From RGIG9041 sp045657265 (GTDB lineage Bacteria; Bacillota; Clostridia; Oscillospirales; QAKW01), in contig JAZOSU010000015.1 of the NCBI GenBank assembly GCA_045657265.1, positions 1 to 64,000 of the forward strand: DNA of 64,000 nucleotides, read 5' to 3'. The notes below the pieces were generated by a model that saw nothing but the letters and a program-made list of their open reading frames with translations, was not told the origin of the DNA and did not search any database. Shown piece after piece: positions 26,221 through 33,894 of the stretch. The first letter of the stretch is position 1. Every line of letters starts with the position of its first letter. A program made the position numbers and the translations under genes.

Positions 26221-27489
26221 TTAAATAAAAGCCTGAACTCCCCCGTAGGTTGCCGCTCTTCCGAGAGCAAGTTCTATTTGTAAAAGGCGATTGTATTTTG
26301 AAACTCTTTCGCTTCTTGCAGGTGCACCTGTTTTGATTTGACCTGCATTTACAGCTACTGCAAGATCAGCAATAAACGAATCAGCGGTTTCTCCGCTTCT
26401 GTGTGAAATAACAGTCCTGTAACCATTATTTTTTGCAAGGCGGATAGTTTCCATCGTTTCACTTAACGTTCCTATTTGATTAGGTTTTATAAGAATTGTA
26501 TTTGCTGCATCGTCATCAATACCTCTTTGTAATCTTACGGGGTTTGTTACAAAAAGATCATCACCTACAATCTGTATAGCTGTTTTTTTAGCAAGAATAT
26601 TAAATCCTGAAAAATCATTTTCTCCAAGTGGATCTTCAATAGAAATAATTGGATATTTTTCAATAAGAGAAATAATGTAATCAATCAGTTCTTCTCTTGA
26701 AAAGAAAGTGTTTCGTTTTGGCATAATATATCCGTTATCACGCGCCCATTCGCTTGTTGCCATATCAAGCGCAATTCTGATATCTTTTCCCGGAGTATAT
26801 CCGCTTTTCAAAATAGCTTCTGTTAAAAAATCAAGAGCAGCTATATCATTTTCGAGGTCGGGAGCAAAACCGCCTTCATCACCGATGGATGTTAAATATC
26901 CTTTATCTTTTAATAATTTTTTAAGACAATGATAAACTTCTGTTCCCATCTGCATAGCTTGTTCAAAGCTTTCAGCACCTGTGGGAACAATCATAAATTC
27001 CTGAATATCAATATTATTATCTGCGTGGGCTCCGCCGTTTAAAATATTCATCATTGGAACGGGTAGGGTACAAGCGTTAATTCCGCCGAGATATTGATAA
27101 AGCGGTATATCTGCAGAAAAAGATGCCCCACGGGCTACTGCAAGAGATACCGCTAAAATTGCATTCGCACCAAGATTTGATTTATTTTCGGTTCCGTCAA
27201 GCTCACACATTGTTTTGTCTATGTCCTGCTGCGCAAAAACCGATTCTCCTTCAAGTGCATTGGAAATAGTTTCATTAATGTTGTTAACGGCATTCATAAC
27301 TCCGTTGCCACCATATTCGTCTCCGCCATCACGAAGCTCACATGCTTCATACTGACCTGTAGATGCACCGCTTGGAACGGCTGCACAAGCGGCAATTCCG
27401 CTTTCTAAAATAACGGTGGCTTCAACAGTTGGCATACCTCTGCTGTCGAAAATCTGTCTGCCTAAAACTTTTTTTATTGTATCTTCCAT
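26221..27489 (-). CDS. eno: Enolase
   Basis: Enolase interconverts 2-phosphoglycerate and phosphoenolpyruvate in glycolysis. The 422-residue protein keeps all recognisable catalytic elements: GDEGGFAP, ALDMATSEW, SIEDPLGENDF, IVGDDLFVTN, ILIKPNQIGT, SHRSGET and IKTGAPARSER. Some segments differ from the usual text, such as RDGGDEYGGNGV and SEWARDNGY, but no active-site residue appears missing. GAGGTGAAATAA precedes the ATG. No other glycolytic genes are adjacent. Confidence 0.96.
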   Translation of the reverse strand: MEDTIKKVLGRQIFDSRGMPTVEATVILESGIAACAAVPSGASTGQYEACELRDGGDEYGGNGVMNAVNNINETISNALEGESVFAQQDIDKTMCELDGTENKSNLGANAILAVSLAVARGASFSADIPLYQYLGGINACTLPVPMMNILNGGAHADNNIDIQEFMIVPTGAESFEQAMQMGTEVYHCLKKLLKDKGYLTSIGDEGGFAPDLENDIAALDFLTEAILKSGYTPGKDIRIALDMATSEWARDNGYIMPKRNTFFSREELIDYIISLIEKYPIISIEDPLGENDFSGFNILAKKTAIQIVGDDLFVTNPVRLQRGIDDDAANTILIKPNQIGTLSETMETIRLAKNNGYRTVISHRSGETADSFIADLAVAVNAGQIKTGAPARSERVSKYNRLLQIELALGRAATYGGVQAFI

Positions 27490-27539
27490 TTATTTCACCT
27501 CAGAGTATATTTTGAAATGAAATAAATAAATTATACATT

Positions 27540-27749
27540 TTAAAATTCAAAATCTTCTTTTGTATATTCAGAATTTAAATTCGCTTTTTTAGGAGGAATT
27601 CTGTTAATGGGTGTGTATTTGAATTTTTTACATGAATTATCTGGTTTTACTATACCTTTTTTTGAACAGATTATATCATCTGTAGCAATAATTCTTTTTC
27701 CGTGTTCACAATATAAACACATTGGTTCGACGTCTTTTGAAAATATCAT
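27540..27749 (-). CDS. Small conserved cysteine-containing protein, function unknown
   Basis: The 69-residue protein has a spaced cysteine set, CLYCEHGK, IICSKKGIV and SCKKFKY, and a basic PINRIPPKK tail. This pattern recalls a small protein seen widely in Clostridia, possibly metal-binding. No function is known to me. It lies between ylbJ (upstream on the same strand, 21 bp) and eno, so it may be co-transcribed with either. Confidence 0.65.
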   Translation of the reverse strand: MIFSKDVEPMCLYCEHGKRIIATDDIICSKKGIVKPDNSCKKFKYTPINRIPPKKANLNSEYTKEDFEF

Positions 27750-27770
27750 TTGTTCACAGCCTTTGTTTTT

Positions 27771-28739
27771 TTATTTATTATAAATCTTCTTTTTCTGTTT
27801 GTCAAAGATATAATAAATCAGAACTGCACTTGTAAGTATGAAAAAAACAAAAAATAACATAGTAATATTAAGTTTCAACTTGGTCAATGTGTATGCAATT
27901 TCAGGCATAAGAATCATATACGCAAGTTTTCCTGTCAATATTGCTCTTGCGGGTAATTTGACTTTTATACAACAATTTACACATTGCATTATTACTGAAA
28001 TTCCTGAAAAAGCAAGTATAATTCCGGCGATTATTACAGAATTTTCTTTACTAAAATCAATCATACTCATACCGCGGGATATTTCAATAAGGCCTATAAT
28101 GATAGCTTTTATTTGAGTGTTTAAACCATCAAGTAAATCCGATGACGACAGAATATCTGCAAATATACCGAAAAACGTTATATATCCGCAAACGTATAAA
28201 CAACTGAGCGTAGATTCTGTTACTGCAAAACACGCAGTTTCGGTTATGTTTATTACTTTTCCTCTGCGATTTTTACTTTTTTTAAAACAATGGAAAAATA
28301 AAGCGCATACCAAAGATGAGATGCATTGAGAAATAAGCAGTATAATTCCTATGCTTTTATTCTTTAATATACAGACACCGATAAAAGTGACTATATAAGC
28401 AGGAGAAGCATTTACTGTACAATGTAAAAGCGAAACGGCTGTGCTCTTATTTATGCTTCCGTTTTCATATAGAGTGCATACGTTTTTTACACCTGTAGGA
28501 AAACCCGTAATCAGTCCGCTTACAAAAGCTAAAACGTTTGGCGGAACACTTGTACAGGTAATTAGCTTTACAAAGAAATCGCATACTATAAAAAACGGAA
28601 AAAGGGAGGGTATAACCGAATTAAAACAAAGAGTCAGGCTGTTTTTTACAGAACTTGCAACTATCTGAGGGTTTGCGGTAAAAATCAAGACGGATAAAAC
28701 GGATGAAAGAATAAATAAAATCAGTTTAAATTTTTTCAT
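27771..28739 (-). CDS. ylbJ: YlbJ-like sporulation integral membrane protein
   Basis: YlbJ-family proteins are mother-cell membrane proteins needed for spore-cortex formation in Bacillus, and may transport a small molecule. The 322-residue protein has about eight hydrophobic segments and the family motifs FNSVIPSLFPFFIVCDFF and GLITGFPTGVKNVCTLYENG. No Shine-Dalgarno sequence is visible before ATG 28739, and a TATAAA-like box lies only a few bases upstream. It is divergent from yqfC, which supports a sporulation role. Confidence 0.82.
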   Translation of the reverse strand: MKKFKLILFILSSVLSVLIFTANPQIVASSVKNSLTLCFNSVIPSLFPFFIVCDFFVKLITCTSVPPNVLAFVSGLITGFPTGVKNVCTLYENGSINKSTAVSLLHCTVNASPAYIVTFIGVCILKNKSIGIILLISQCISSLVCALFFHCFKKSKNRRGKVINITETACFAVTESTLSCLYVCGYITFFGIFADILSSSDLLDGLNTQIKAIIIGLIEISRGMSMIDFSKENSVIIAGIILAFSGISVIMQCVNCCIKVKLPARAILTGKLAYMILMPEIAYTLTKLKLNITMLFFVFFILTSAVLIYYIFDKQKKKIYNK

Positions 28740-28744
28740 AGTAA

Positions 28745-28779
28745 TTTATATGCAAAAAAACTGTTGCTCTTGCATAAAT
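28745..28779. promoter_or_regulatory. Inverted repeat between divergent sporulation genes
   Basis: TTTATATGCAA (28745-28755) is an inverted match, with one extra base, to TTGCATAAA (28770-28778). It occupies the 60-bp gap between ylbJ and yqfC and could be an operator or promoter elements for both. No clear sigma-E promoter could be built from it. Confidence 0.35.
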
Positions 28780-28799
28780 TTCATTAAAGGAGAGATTTT

Positions 28800-29060
28800 A
28801 TGAAAAACAATCCGGTAAAAGAATTTATAAGAGGAAAAAACTTTTCGGATATATCAAGTGAGAGCAGTATAGAAATAATCGGTAAAAAAAGGGTAATAAT
28901 AGAACAAACTGAAAATATAAAAGAATATGAAAATGAAAAAGTTAAAGTGATAAGCTCTAAAATTATCGTTGAAGTAACAGGGAAAGCTCTTTCTATTGAC
29001 AGTTATTGTGATGGTATAACCATAATAGACGGCTTTATTGAAAATATATCTTTAACATAG
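28800..29060 (+). CDS. yqfC: YqfC (YabP/YqfC-family sporulation protein)
   Basis: YqfC belongs to a small beta-rich family expressed in sporulation. The 86-residue protein has the alternating hydrophobic pattern SSIEIIGKKRVIIEQTENI and the later LSIDSYCDGITIIDGFIENI. AAAGGAGAG precedes the ATG. yqfD follows after eight bases, the same order as in Bacillus. Its biochemical role is not established. Confidence 0.85.
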   Translation: MKNNPVKEFIRGKNFSDISSESSIEIIGKKRVIIEQTENIKEYENEKVKVISSKIIVEVTGKALSIDSYCDGITIIDGFIENISLT

Positions 29061-29068
29061 GTGATAAA

Positions 29069-30238
29069 ATGTTAGGACCGATTGTAAGATTTTTAACAGG
29101 CTCAATTCTGATTGAGGCGACAGGAAACAGTGAACTGTTTTTAAATGAAATATACAAAAGAAACTTAAAACTTTATATGCTCAAAAAATCAGGACATCTG
29201 AGTATAAGTTTTACGGTTGGCAGAAAAGACTACGGTAAAATCAAACAATTAGCAAATTCTACTCATACTCGGCTTGAAATTGTAAAAAAACAAGGTATGC
29301 CTCAGATACTGAAAAGATTCAGCAAAAGATACGGAATTGCCGTGGGTTCGGGATTGTGTATAGTCTTTTTTTATTTGTTTTCTTTGTTTATTTGGAATAT
29401 TGAAGTTTCGGGATGTGAAAAAACCACAAAACAGGAAGTGGTAATGCTTCTTGAACAATCGGGAATTTCTTTTGGAAAATTCAAATCATTTCTTGATATC
29501 AAAAATATAGAAAATGAATTTTTAAAGGGAAACGATAAAATATCATGGGTATCTATTAATCTTAAAGGTACGACCGCTTATGTGGAAATCAGAGAGAAAA
29601 ACGAAAAAGTAAAGCTTCTTGATGCAAAAACACCGTGCAGCATATATGCGTCGAGAGATGGGGTTATAGCATCTGTACATACTTATATGGGATATAGCGT
29701 TGTATCTGTCGGCGATACTGTTACGGCAGGAGATTTGATTGTTACAGGCAATTATACCGATAAATACGGTGTTGAATACAAACTGCATTCCTACGCCAAA
29801 ATTATGGCTTATACAGTTCATTCACATTCCGTAAACATACCTTTTAACAGTAAACAACACGTAAAAACAGGCAGATTTAAAAATAAATATTCAATAAAAC
29901 TGCTAAGATTTAATATACCTCTTTATTTTATTAAAAATATAAGATATAATAACTATGACATTACGATGGCGCAGACTGAACTTAAATTAGGAAAGCATTT
30001 TGTTTTGCCTGTCAGTATTGTAAAAACAACCTATACTGAAGTTGAAGATGTTATAGTAAAAAAATCGGAAGAAGTTGCTCTTATGGAAGCATATGAACAA
30101 CTTTATGATTTTGAATATAACCTTGTGGGAATTGTTGTTAATGACAGACATTACGAAAAAACAAAAGACGAAAACGGACTAACCGTTAAAGTATTACTTG
30201 ATTGCTATGAACAAATAGGAGTAACAGGACAACTGTAG
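29069..30238 (+). CDS. yqfD: Sporulation protein YqfD
   Basis: YqfD is a membrane protein of the mother cell linked to sporulation in Firmicutes. The 389-residue protein has a cytoplasmic N-terminal part, one strong membrane segment at about 95-112 (SGLCIVFFYLFSLFIW), and an extracytoplasmic part with WNIEVSGCE, IREK and SRDGVI motifs typical of the family. Its exact function is unclear. It lies between yqfC and phoH as in Bacillus. Confidence 0.88.
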   Translation: MLGPIVRFLTGSILIEATGNSELFLNEIYKRNLKLYMLKKSGHLSISFTVGRKDYGKIKQLANSTHTRLEIVKKQGMPQILKRFSKRYGIAVGSGLCIVFFYLFSLFIWNIEVSGCEKTTKQEVVMLLEQSGISFGKFKSFLDIKNIENEFLKGNDKISWVSINLKGTTAYVEIREKNEKVKLLDAKTPCSIYASRDGVIASVHTYMGYSVVSVGDTVTAGDLIVTGNYTDKYGVEYKLHSYAKIMAYTVHSHSVNIPFNSKQHVKTGRFKNKYSIKLLRFNIPLYFIKNIRYNNYDITMAQTELKLGKHFVLPVSIVKTTYTEVEDVIVKKSEEVALMEAYEQLYDFEYNLVGIVVNDRHYEKTKDENGLTVKVLLDCYEQIGVTGQL

Positions 30239-30255
30239 TAAAGGCGGATTTTTTA

Positions 30256-31239
30256 ATGGAAAGAACTTTAAACGTAAAAGACAGCGAGAATATGTCTGTT
30301 GTTTTCGGTCCTTTTGACGAAAACATAGAAATTATCGAAAAAGAACTTAATGTCAGAATAATCGGCAGAGGGGATATGCTTTCGATAAGCGGTGATAAAG
30401 ATAACGTTGAGCGGGCAATAACTACTCTTGAAAACCTGTTTGAAGTTGCAAAAATCCGCGATATCATAGACGTTCAGACTGTAAAATATATAATAAGTAT
30501 TTCTCTTGAACATAATGCTGAGAATGTTGCAAAAGCGCTTGATGAATGTATTTGTATTACAAATGCAGGCAGACCTATAAAACCTAAAACAATATCTCAG
30601 AAAAAGTATGTTGAAGCCATCAATAAAAACGTTGTGACGTTCGGTGTCGGTCCTGCAGGTACAGGTAAAACATATCTTGCGGTGGCTCTTGCTGTTACTG
30701 CTCTTAAAAATAAAATCGTTTCTAAAATTATACTTACAAGACCTGCGGTCGAGGCAGGGGAAAATCTTGGATTTCTCCCGGGTGATCTTCAAAATAAAGT
30801 AGACCCTTATCTTCGCCCACTTTATGATGCTCTTTTTGATATGCTTGGAGCTGATACCTTTGCGAAATATATGGAAAAAGGAATTATCGAGATTGCACCT
30901 CTTGCATATATGAGAGGCAGGACTCTTGAAAACAGTTTTATAATTCTTGATGAAGCTCAAAATACAACTATTGAACAGATGAAAATGTTTTTAACTAGAT
31001 TTGGATTTAATTCAAAAATTGTAGTTACAGGAGACGTCACTCAGGTTGATCTTCCCAAAGGAAAAACATCGGGACTTGTTCATGCACTGAAAATTCTTGA
31101 TAATATAGAACTTATCGGAGTTCATAAATTCGACAAAAAAGATATTGTGCGACACGCTTTAGTACAAAAAATTGTAGATGCGTATGAAAATTCAAATAAA
31201 AAAGGAAGTGACATTAATGGAGCTGACAGTAACCTTTGA
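30256..31239 (+). CDS. phoH: PhoH-family ATPase
   Basis: PhoH-like proteins are P-loop NTPases, often tied to RNA metabolism. The 327-residue protein has an N-terminal KH-like region (FDENIEIIEKELNVRIIGRGD), Walker A GPAGTGKTY, TRPAVEAGE, Walker B IILDEAQN and VVTGDVTQVDLP. Its 3' end overlaps the ybeY start by 23 bp, which indicates coupled translation. Confidence 0.93.
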   Translation: MERTLNVKDSENMSVVFGPFDENIEIIEKELNVRIIGRGDMLSISGDKDNVERAITTLENLFEVAKIRDIIDVQTVKYIISISLEHNAENVAKALDECICITNAGRPIKPKTISQKKYVEAINKNVVTFGVGPAGTGKTYLAVALAVTALKNKIVSKIILTRPAVEAGENLGFLPGDLQNKVDPYLRPLYDALFDMLGADTFAKYMEKGIIEIAPLAYMRGRTLENSFIILDEAQNTTIEQMKMFLTRFGFNSKIVVTGDVTQVDLPKGKTSGLVHALKILDNIELIGVHKFDKKDIVRHALVQKIVDAYENSNKKGSDINGADSNL

Positions 31240-31666
31240 TGGTGAATATTATAACGATTCAATAGAAAAAGCAATTTATGCTGCTTTGAAAAGTGAAAAC
31301 GTTGATATAGACTGTGAAGTTGAGGTTGTTATTACAGATAAAGAAACTATAAAAGAACTTAATAACCAAACCCGTGGAATTGATAAACCGACCGATGTTT
31401 TGTCATTTCCTATGTTTGAAAATATAACTAATGCAGTTCCTGAACAAGACGGAAAAGTGTTTTTAGGAAGTATGGTTATATGTAAAGACAAAGCAATAGA
31501 ACAGGCAAAAGAATACGGACATTCAGAGCTTCGTGAAGTATCTTTCCTTGCAGTTCACAGTACTTTGCATTTACTTGGCTATGACCACGAACTCGGCAAA
31601 CAGGAAGAAAGTGAAATGTTTGAAAAACAAGAAAATGTTTTGCAGACAATGGGGATAACCAGATGA
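31217..31666 (+). CDS. ybeY: rRNA maturation endonuclease YbeY
   Basis: YbeY is a zinc-dependent endoribonuclease acting in 16S rRNA maturation and ribosome quality control. The 149-residue protein carries the metal motif HSTLHLLGYDH near residue 115. ATG 31217 is chosen for AAAGGAAGTG just upstream and the normal N-terminus; a longer reading frame begins 39 bases earlier. It overlaps dgkA by four bases. Confidence 0.93.
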   Translation: MELTVTFDGEYYNDSIEKAIYAALKSENVDIDCEVEVVITDKETIKELNNQTRGIDKPTDVLSFPMFENITNAVPEQDGKVFLGSMVICKDKAIEQAKEYGHSELREVSFLAVHSTLHLLGYDHELGKQEESEMFEKQENVLQTMGITR

Positions 31667-32133
31667 AAGCTTTTATAACTTTGCTTAAAAGTTTTGGATA
31701 CGCTTTTAACGGTATATGGTTGTGTATTAAAAATTGCCGTAATTTCAGAATACATATGATAGCCGTTTTGTACGTGATGTACTTTTCGAGGTTTTACGAT
31801 TTTGATGTAGCTATATACGGTATACTGTTTTTAACTTTTGCTATGGTGTTGACGGCAGAATGTATCAACAGTTCACTTGAATATACCTGTAATTCGGTAA
31901 CGGATAAATATAACGAGAATATTAAAAAAGCTAAAGATACGGCGGCAGGAGCTGTTCTGATCTGTGCGATTTTTGCGATTTTTATCGCTTTGTTGTTTTT
32001 TTCAAGAATTGATATTATTTTGCAGATAATTGATTATTTTGCATCGCCTTTAAAATTATTGATTTTTGCACTTTCAATAATTATTTCTTTGATTTTTATC
32101 TTTTATAAGGATGTTTTTAAAAATGGAAAATAA
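31663..32133 (+). CDS. dgkA: Diacylglycerol/undecaprenol kinase family protein
   Basis: DgkA-type enzymes phosphorylate undecaprenol or diacylglycerol at the membrane. The 156-residue protein has the N-terminal KSFGYAFNGIW motif, NFRIHMIAV and the catalytic segment ECINSSLEYTCN. It has three predicted membrane segments plus a fourth C-terminal one, and is somewhat longer than the Bacillus protein. Its order between ybeY and era is standard for Firmicutes. Confidence 0.88.
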   Translation: MKAFITLLKSFGYAFNGIWLCIKNCRNFRIHMIAVLYVMYFSRFYDFDVAIYGILFLTFAMVLTAECINSSLEYTCNSVTDKYNENIKKAKDTAAGAVLICAIFAIFIALLFFSRIDIILQIIDYFASPLKLLIFALSIIISLIFIFYKDVFKNGK

Positions 32134-33010
32134 TAATTCAAAAACAGTTTTTGTGACACTTTGCGGTAGACCAAACGTTGGCAAGTCAACACTTTTAAAT
32201 GCTTTTTTGGGTAAAAAAGTTTCAATAGTTTCACCTAAAGCTCAAACTACACGTGTAAGAGTTACAGGCGTACTTACTCAAAATAATTGTCAGTATGTTT
32301 TTTTGGATACACCCGGTATGCACAAACCAAAAAGCGGTCTCGGTCAGGCAATGGTACAGGCGGTTGGCGAGGGTATAGAAAACGCGGATATTACGCTGTT
32401 TGTAGTTGAGGCGGGAGACCGTATAATGTCAACTGAACGCAGTATTATTAAGATGCTTGTATCAAATAAAATGCGTGCATTTCTTATTGTTAATAAAACT
32501 GATAGTGTAGATAAAGAAAAAATACTTTCTACTATAGCGGAGTTTTCTTCTGCATATAATTTTGAAGAAATAATTCCTGTAAGCGCAAAAACACGCGACG
32601 GTCTTGATACGGTACTTGAAGAACTGTATAAACGGGCAGAAGATTCATTTTTCTATTATGATGAAAACTTTGTCAGCGATATGCCTGGTGCAAATTACGT
32701 TTGCGAAGTTATAAGAGAAAAAATGCTTTATAATCTCGGTCTTGAAATACCCCATACCGTTGCTCTTATAGCCGAGAACTTTGAAGAAACTGAAAATCTC
32801 GTAAGATGTTCTGTTACAGTTTATTGTACAAGAGAAAGTCATAAAGGTATAATAATCGGCAAAAAAGGTTCAATGCTCAAAAAAATCAACACCGAAGCAA
32901 GAATTGAACTTGAACGATATTTTGATAAAAAAGTGTTTGTCGAATGTTTTGTTAAAGTTAAAAACGATTGGCAGAACAGCAGTTCCATGCTTCGTATGCT
33001 TGGGTTGTAA
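32123..33010 (+). CDS. era: GTPase Era
   Basis: Era is an essential GTPase that binds 16S rRNA and couples ribosome assembly to growth. The 295-residue protein has G1 GRPNVGKST at 15-23, DTPGMHKP, NKTD and the C-terminal KH motif IIGKKGSMLKKI. ATG 32123 is preferred to ATG 32111 because it gives a Bacillus-like N-terminus and leaves room for AAGG. It overlaps dgkA by 11 bp. Confidence 0.95.
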   Translation: MENNNSKTVFVTLCGRPNVGKSTLLNAFLGKKVSIVSPKAQTTRVRVTGVLTQNNCQYVFLDTPGMHKPKSGLGQAMVQAVGEGIENADITLFVVEAGDRIMSTERSIIKMLVSNKMRAFLIVNKTDSVDKEKILSTIAEFSSAYNFEEIIPVSAKTRDGLDTVLEELYKRAEDSFFYYDENFVSDMPGANYVCEVIREKMLYNLGLEIPHTVALIAENFEETENLVRCSVTVYCTRESHKGIIIGKKGSMLKKINTEARIELERYFDKKVFVECFVKVKNDWQNSSSMLRMLGL

Positions 33011-33031
33011 AATATTCCCTTGATTATTAAA

Positions 33032-33079
33032 ATCACCGTAACAAAAAATAGTCATAAAGAATAAAATAATAGCGGTGAT
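33032..33079 (+). promoter_or_regulatory. Stem that may hide the yqzL ribosome site
   Basis: ATCACCG (33032-33038) is fully complementary to CGGTGAT (33073-33079). The right arm is the ribosome-binding site of the gene at 33083. The loop is 34 nt and AT-rich. Confidence 0.45.
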
Positions 33080-33082
33080 ACT

Positions 33083-33238
33083 ATGACAGAAAATCAGATT
33101 TGGCAGATATTTAAAAATACAGGAAGCGTTGAAGCGTATATAACGTTTTCGCAAATGAAAGAAAAAACGGAGACAGTCAATGGCGTCGACTTTAAAGACA
33201 AAAGGGATAATATTGAAAATGAAGGATACTCCGGGTAA
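33083..33238 (+). CDS. yqzL: YqzL-like small protein
   Basis: This 51-residue protein begins MTENQIWQIFKNTGSVEAYI and matches the pattern of Bacillus YqzL (aromatic residue, FxxTG, small acidic helix, Y, short C-terminus). YqzL also sits between era and recO in Bacillus, which supports the call. It is short and easily missed. It overlaps the recO start by 59 bp in another frame. Its function is unknown. Confidence 0.78.
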   Translation: MTENQIWQIFKNTGSVEAYITFSQMKEKTETVNGVDFKDKRDNIENEGYSG

Positions 33239-33890
33239 GGATAAACTTGTTTATTTTCTTACTGAAAAAGGTCTTGTTAAAGCTTTTATGACTCCTAAGC
33301 GTATGGCAGGCAAAAAAAGTTTTACGGTTGATTTGTTTTCTTACGGTGAAATTGTTTATTTTGAAACCGATTCAGGAAATAACCTTGTTAATTCAGTAAC
33401 ACCTGAAGAGTATTTTTACGGTATACGTGAAAATATTTCAAGCTTTTACGGAGCGGGATATTTTGCATCTTTGGCGCTGTATACTCTTCAGGATGCCGAA
33501 ACTGATACTGTTTCACTTCTTAACCTTATACTTACATCATTTGACAGACTTTCAAAAGGGGAAGATGTTAAAAGCGTAAAACCTGTTTTTGAACTAATTA
33601 TTTCAAAACTTCTTGGGATTTTTCCTTGTCTTGAAGCACAAACCAAAAGTAATAATTACTATTTTGCTTTTGACGACGGAAGACTTCATTTAAACGCAGT
33701 TGCCGGCAGTATATTTGTTTCACGCAATGTAATAATGGCTGTTTACAGAATAATCAATTCATCAATAAAAGATGCTTTTGATGTTAAATGTGAAAATGAG
33801 GACATGCTATACAGACTGTCGGAACAATATATTCTGTATCATACTGAATATAATTTTGATACACTTAAATACTTAAACGGAGTAATTTGA
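33180..33890 (+). CDS. recO: DNA repair protein RecO
   Basis: RecO loads RecA onto single-stranded DNA with RecF and RecR. The 236-residue protein has the N-terminal OB-fold start TLKTKGIILKMKDTPGKDKLVYFLTEKGLV and a helical C-terminal part. The zinc cysteines found in many RecO proteins are mostly absent, only one remaining near 150. The start lies inside yqzL and has a GGAG nearby. Confidence 0.9.
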   Translation: MASTLKTKGIILKMKDTPGKDKLVYFLTEKGLVKAFMTPKRMAGKKSFTVDLFSYGEIVYFETDSGNNLVNSVTPEEYFYGIRENISSFYGAGYFASLALYTLQDAETDTVSLLNLILTSFDRLSKGEDVKSVKPVFELIISKLLGIFPCLEAQTKSNNYYFAFDDGRLHLNAVAGSIFVSRNVIMAVYRIINSSIKDAFDVKCENEDMLYRLSEQYILYHTEYNFDTLKYLNGVI

Positions 33891-33894
33891 TAAA

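Noticed and set aside
26221..27489. Enolase as a degenerate or non-catalytic paralogue
   Set aside because: Some loops are unusual, but every catalytic and metal-binding motif I could check is intact.
28741..28800. A sigma-E promoter for yqfC or ylbJ
   Set aside because: A CATAAATT-like -10 exists on the plus strand but no -35 element lies at the right distance, and the leader would be only a few bases.
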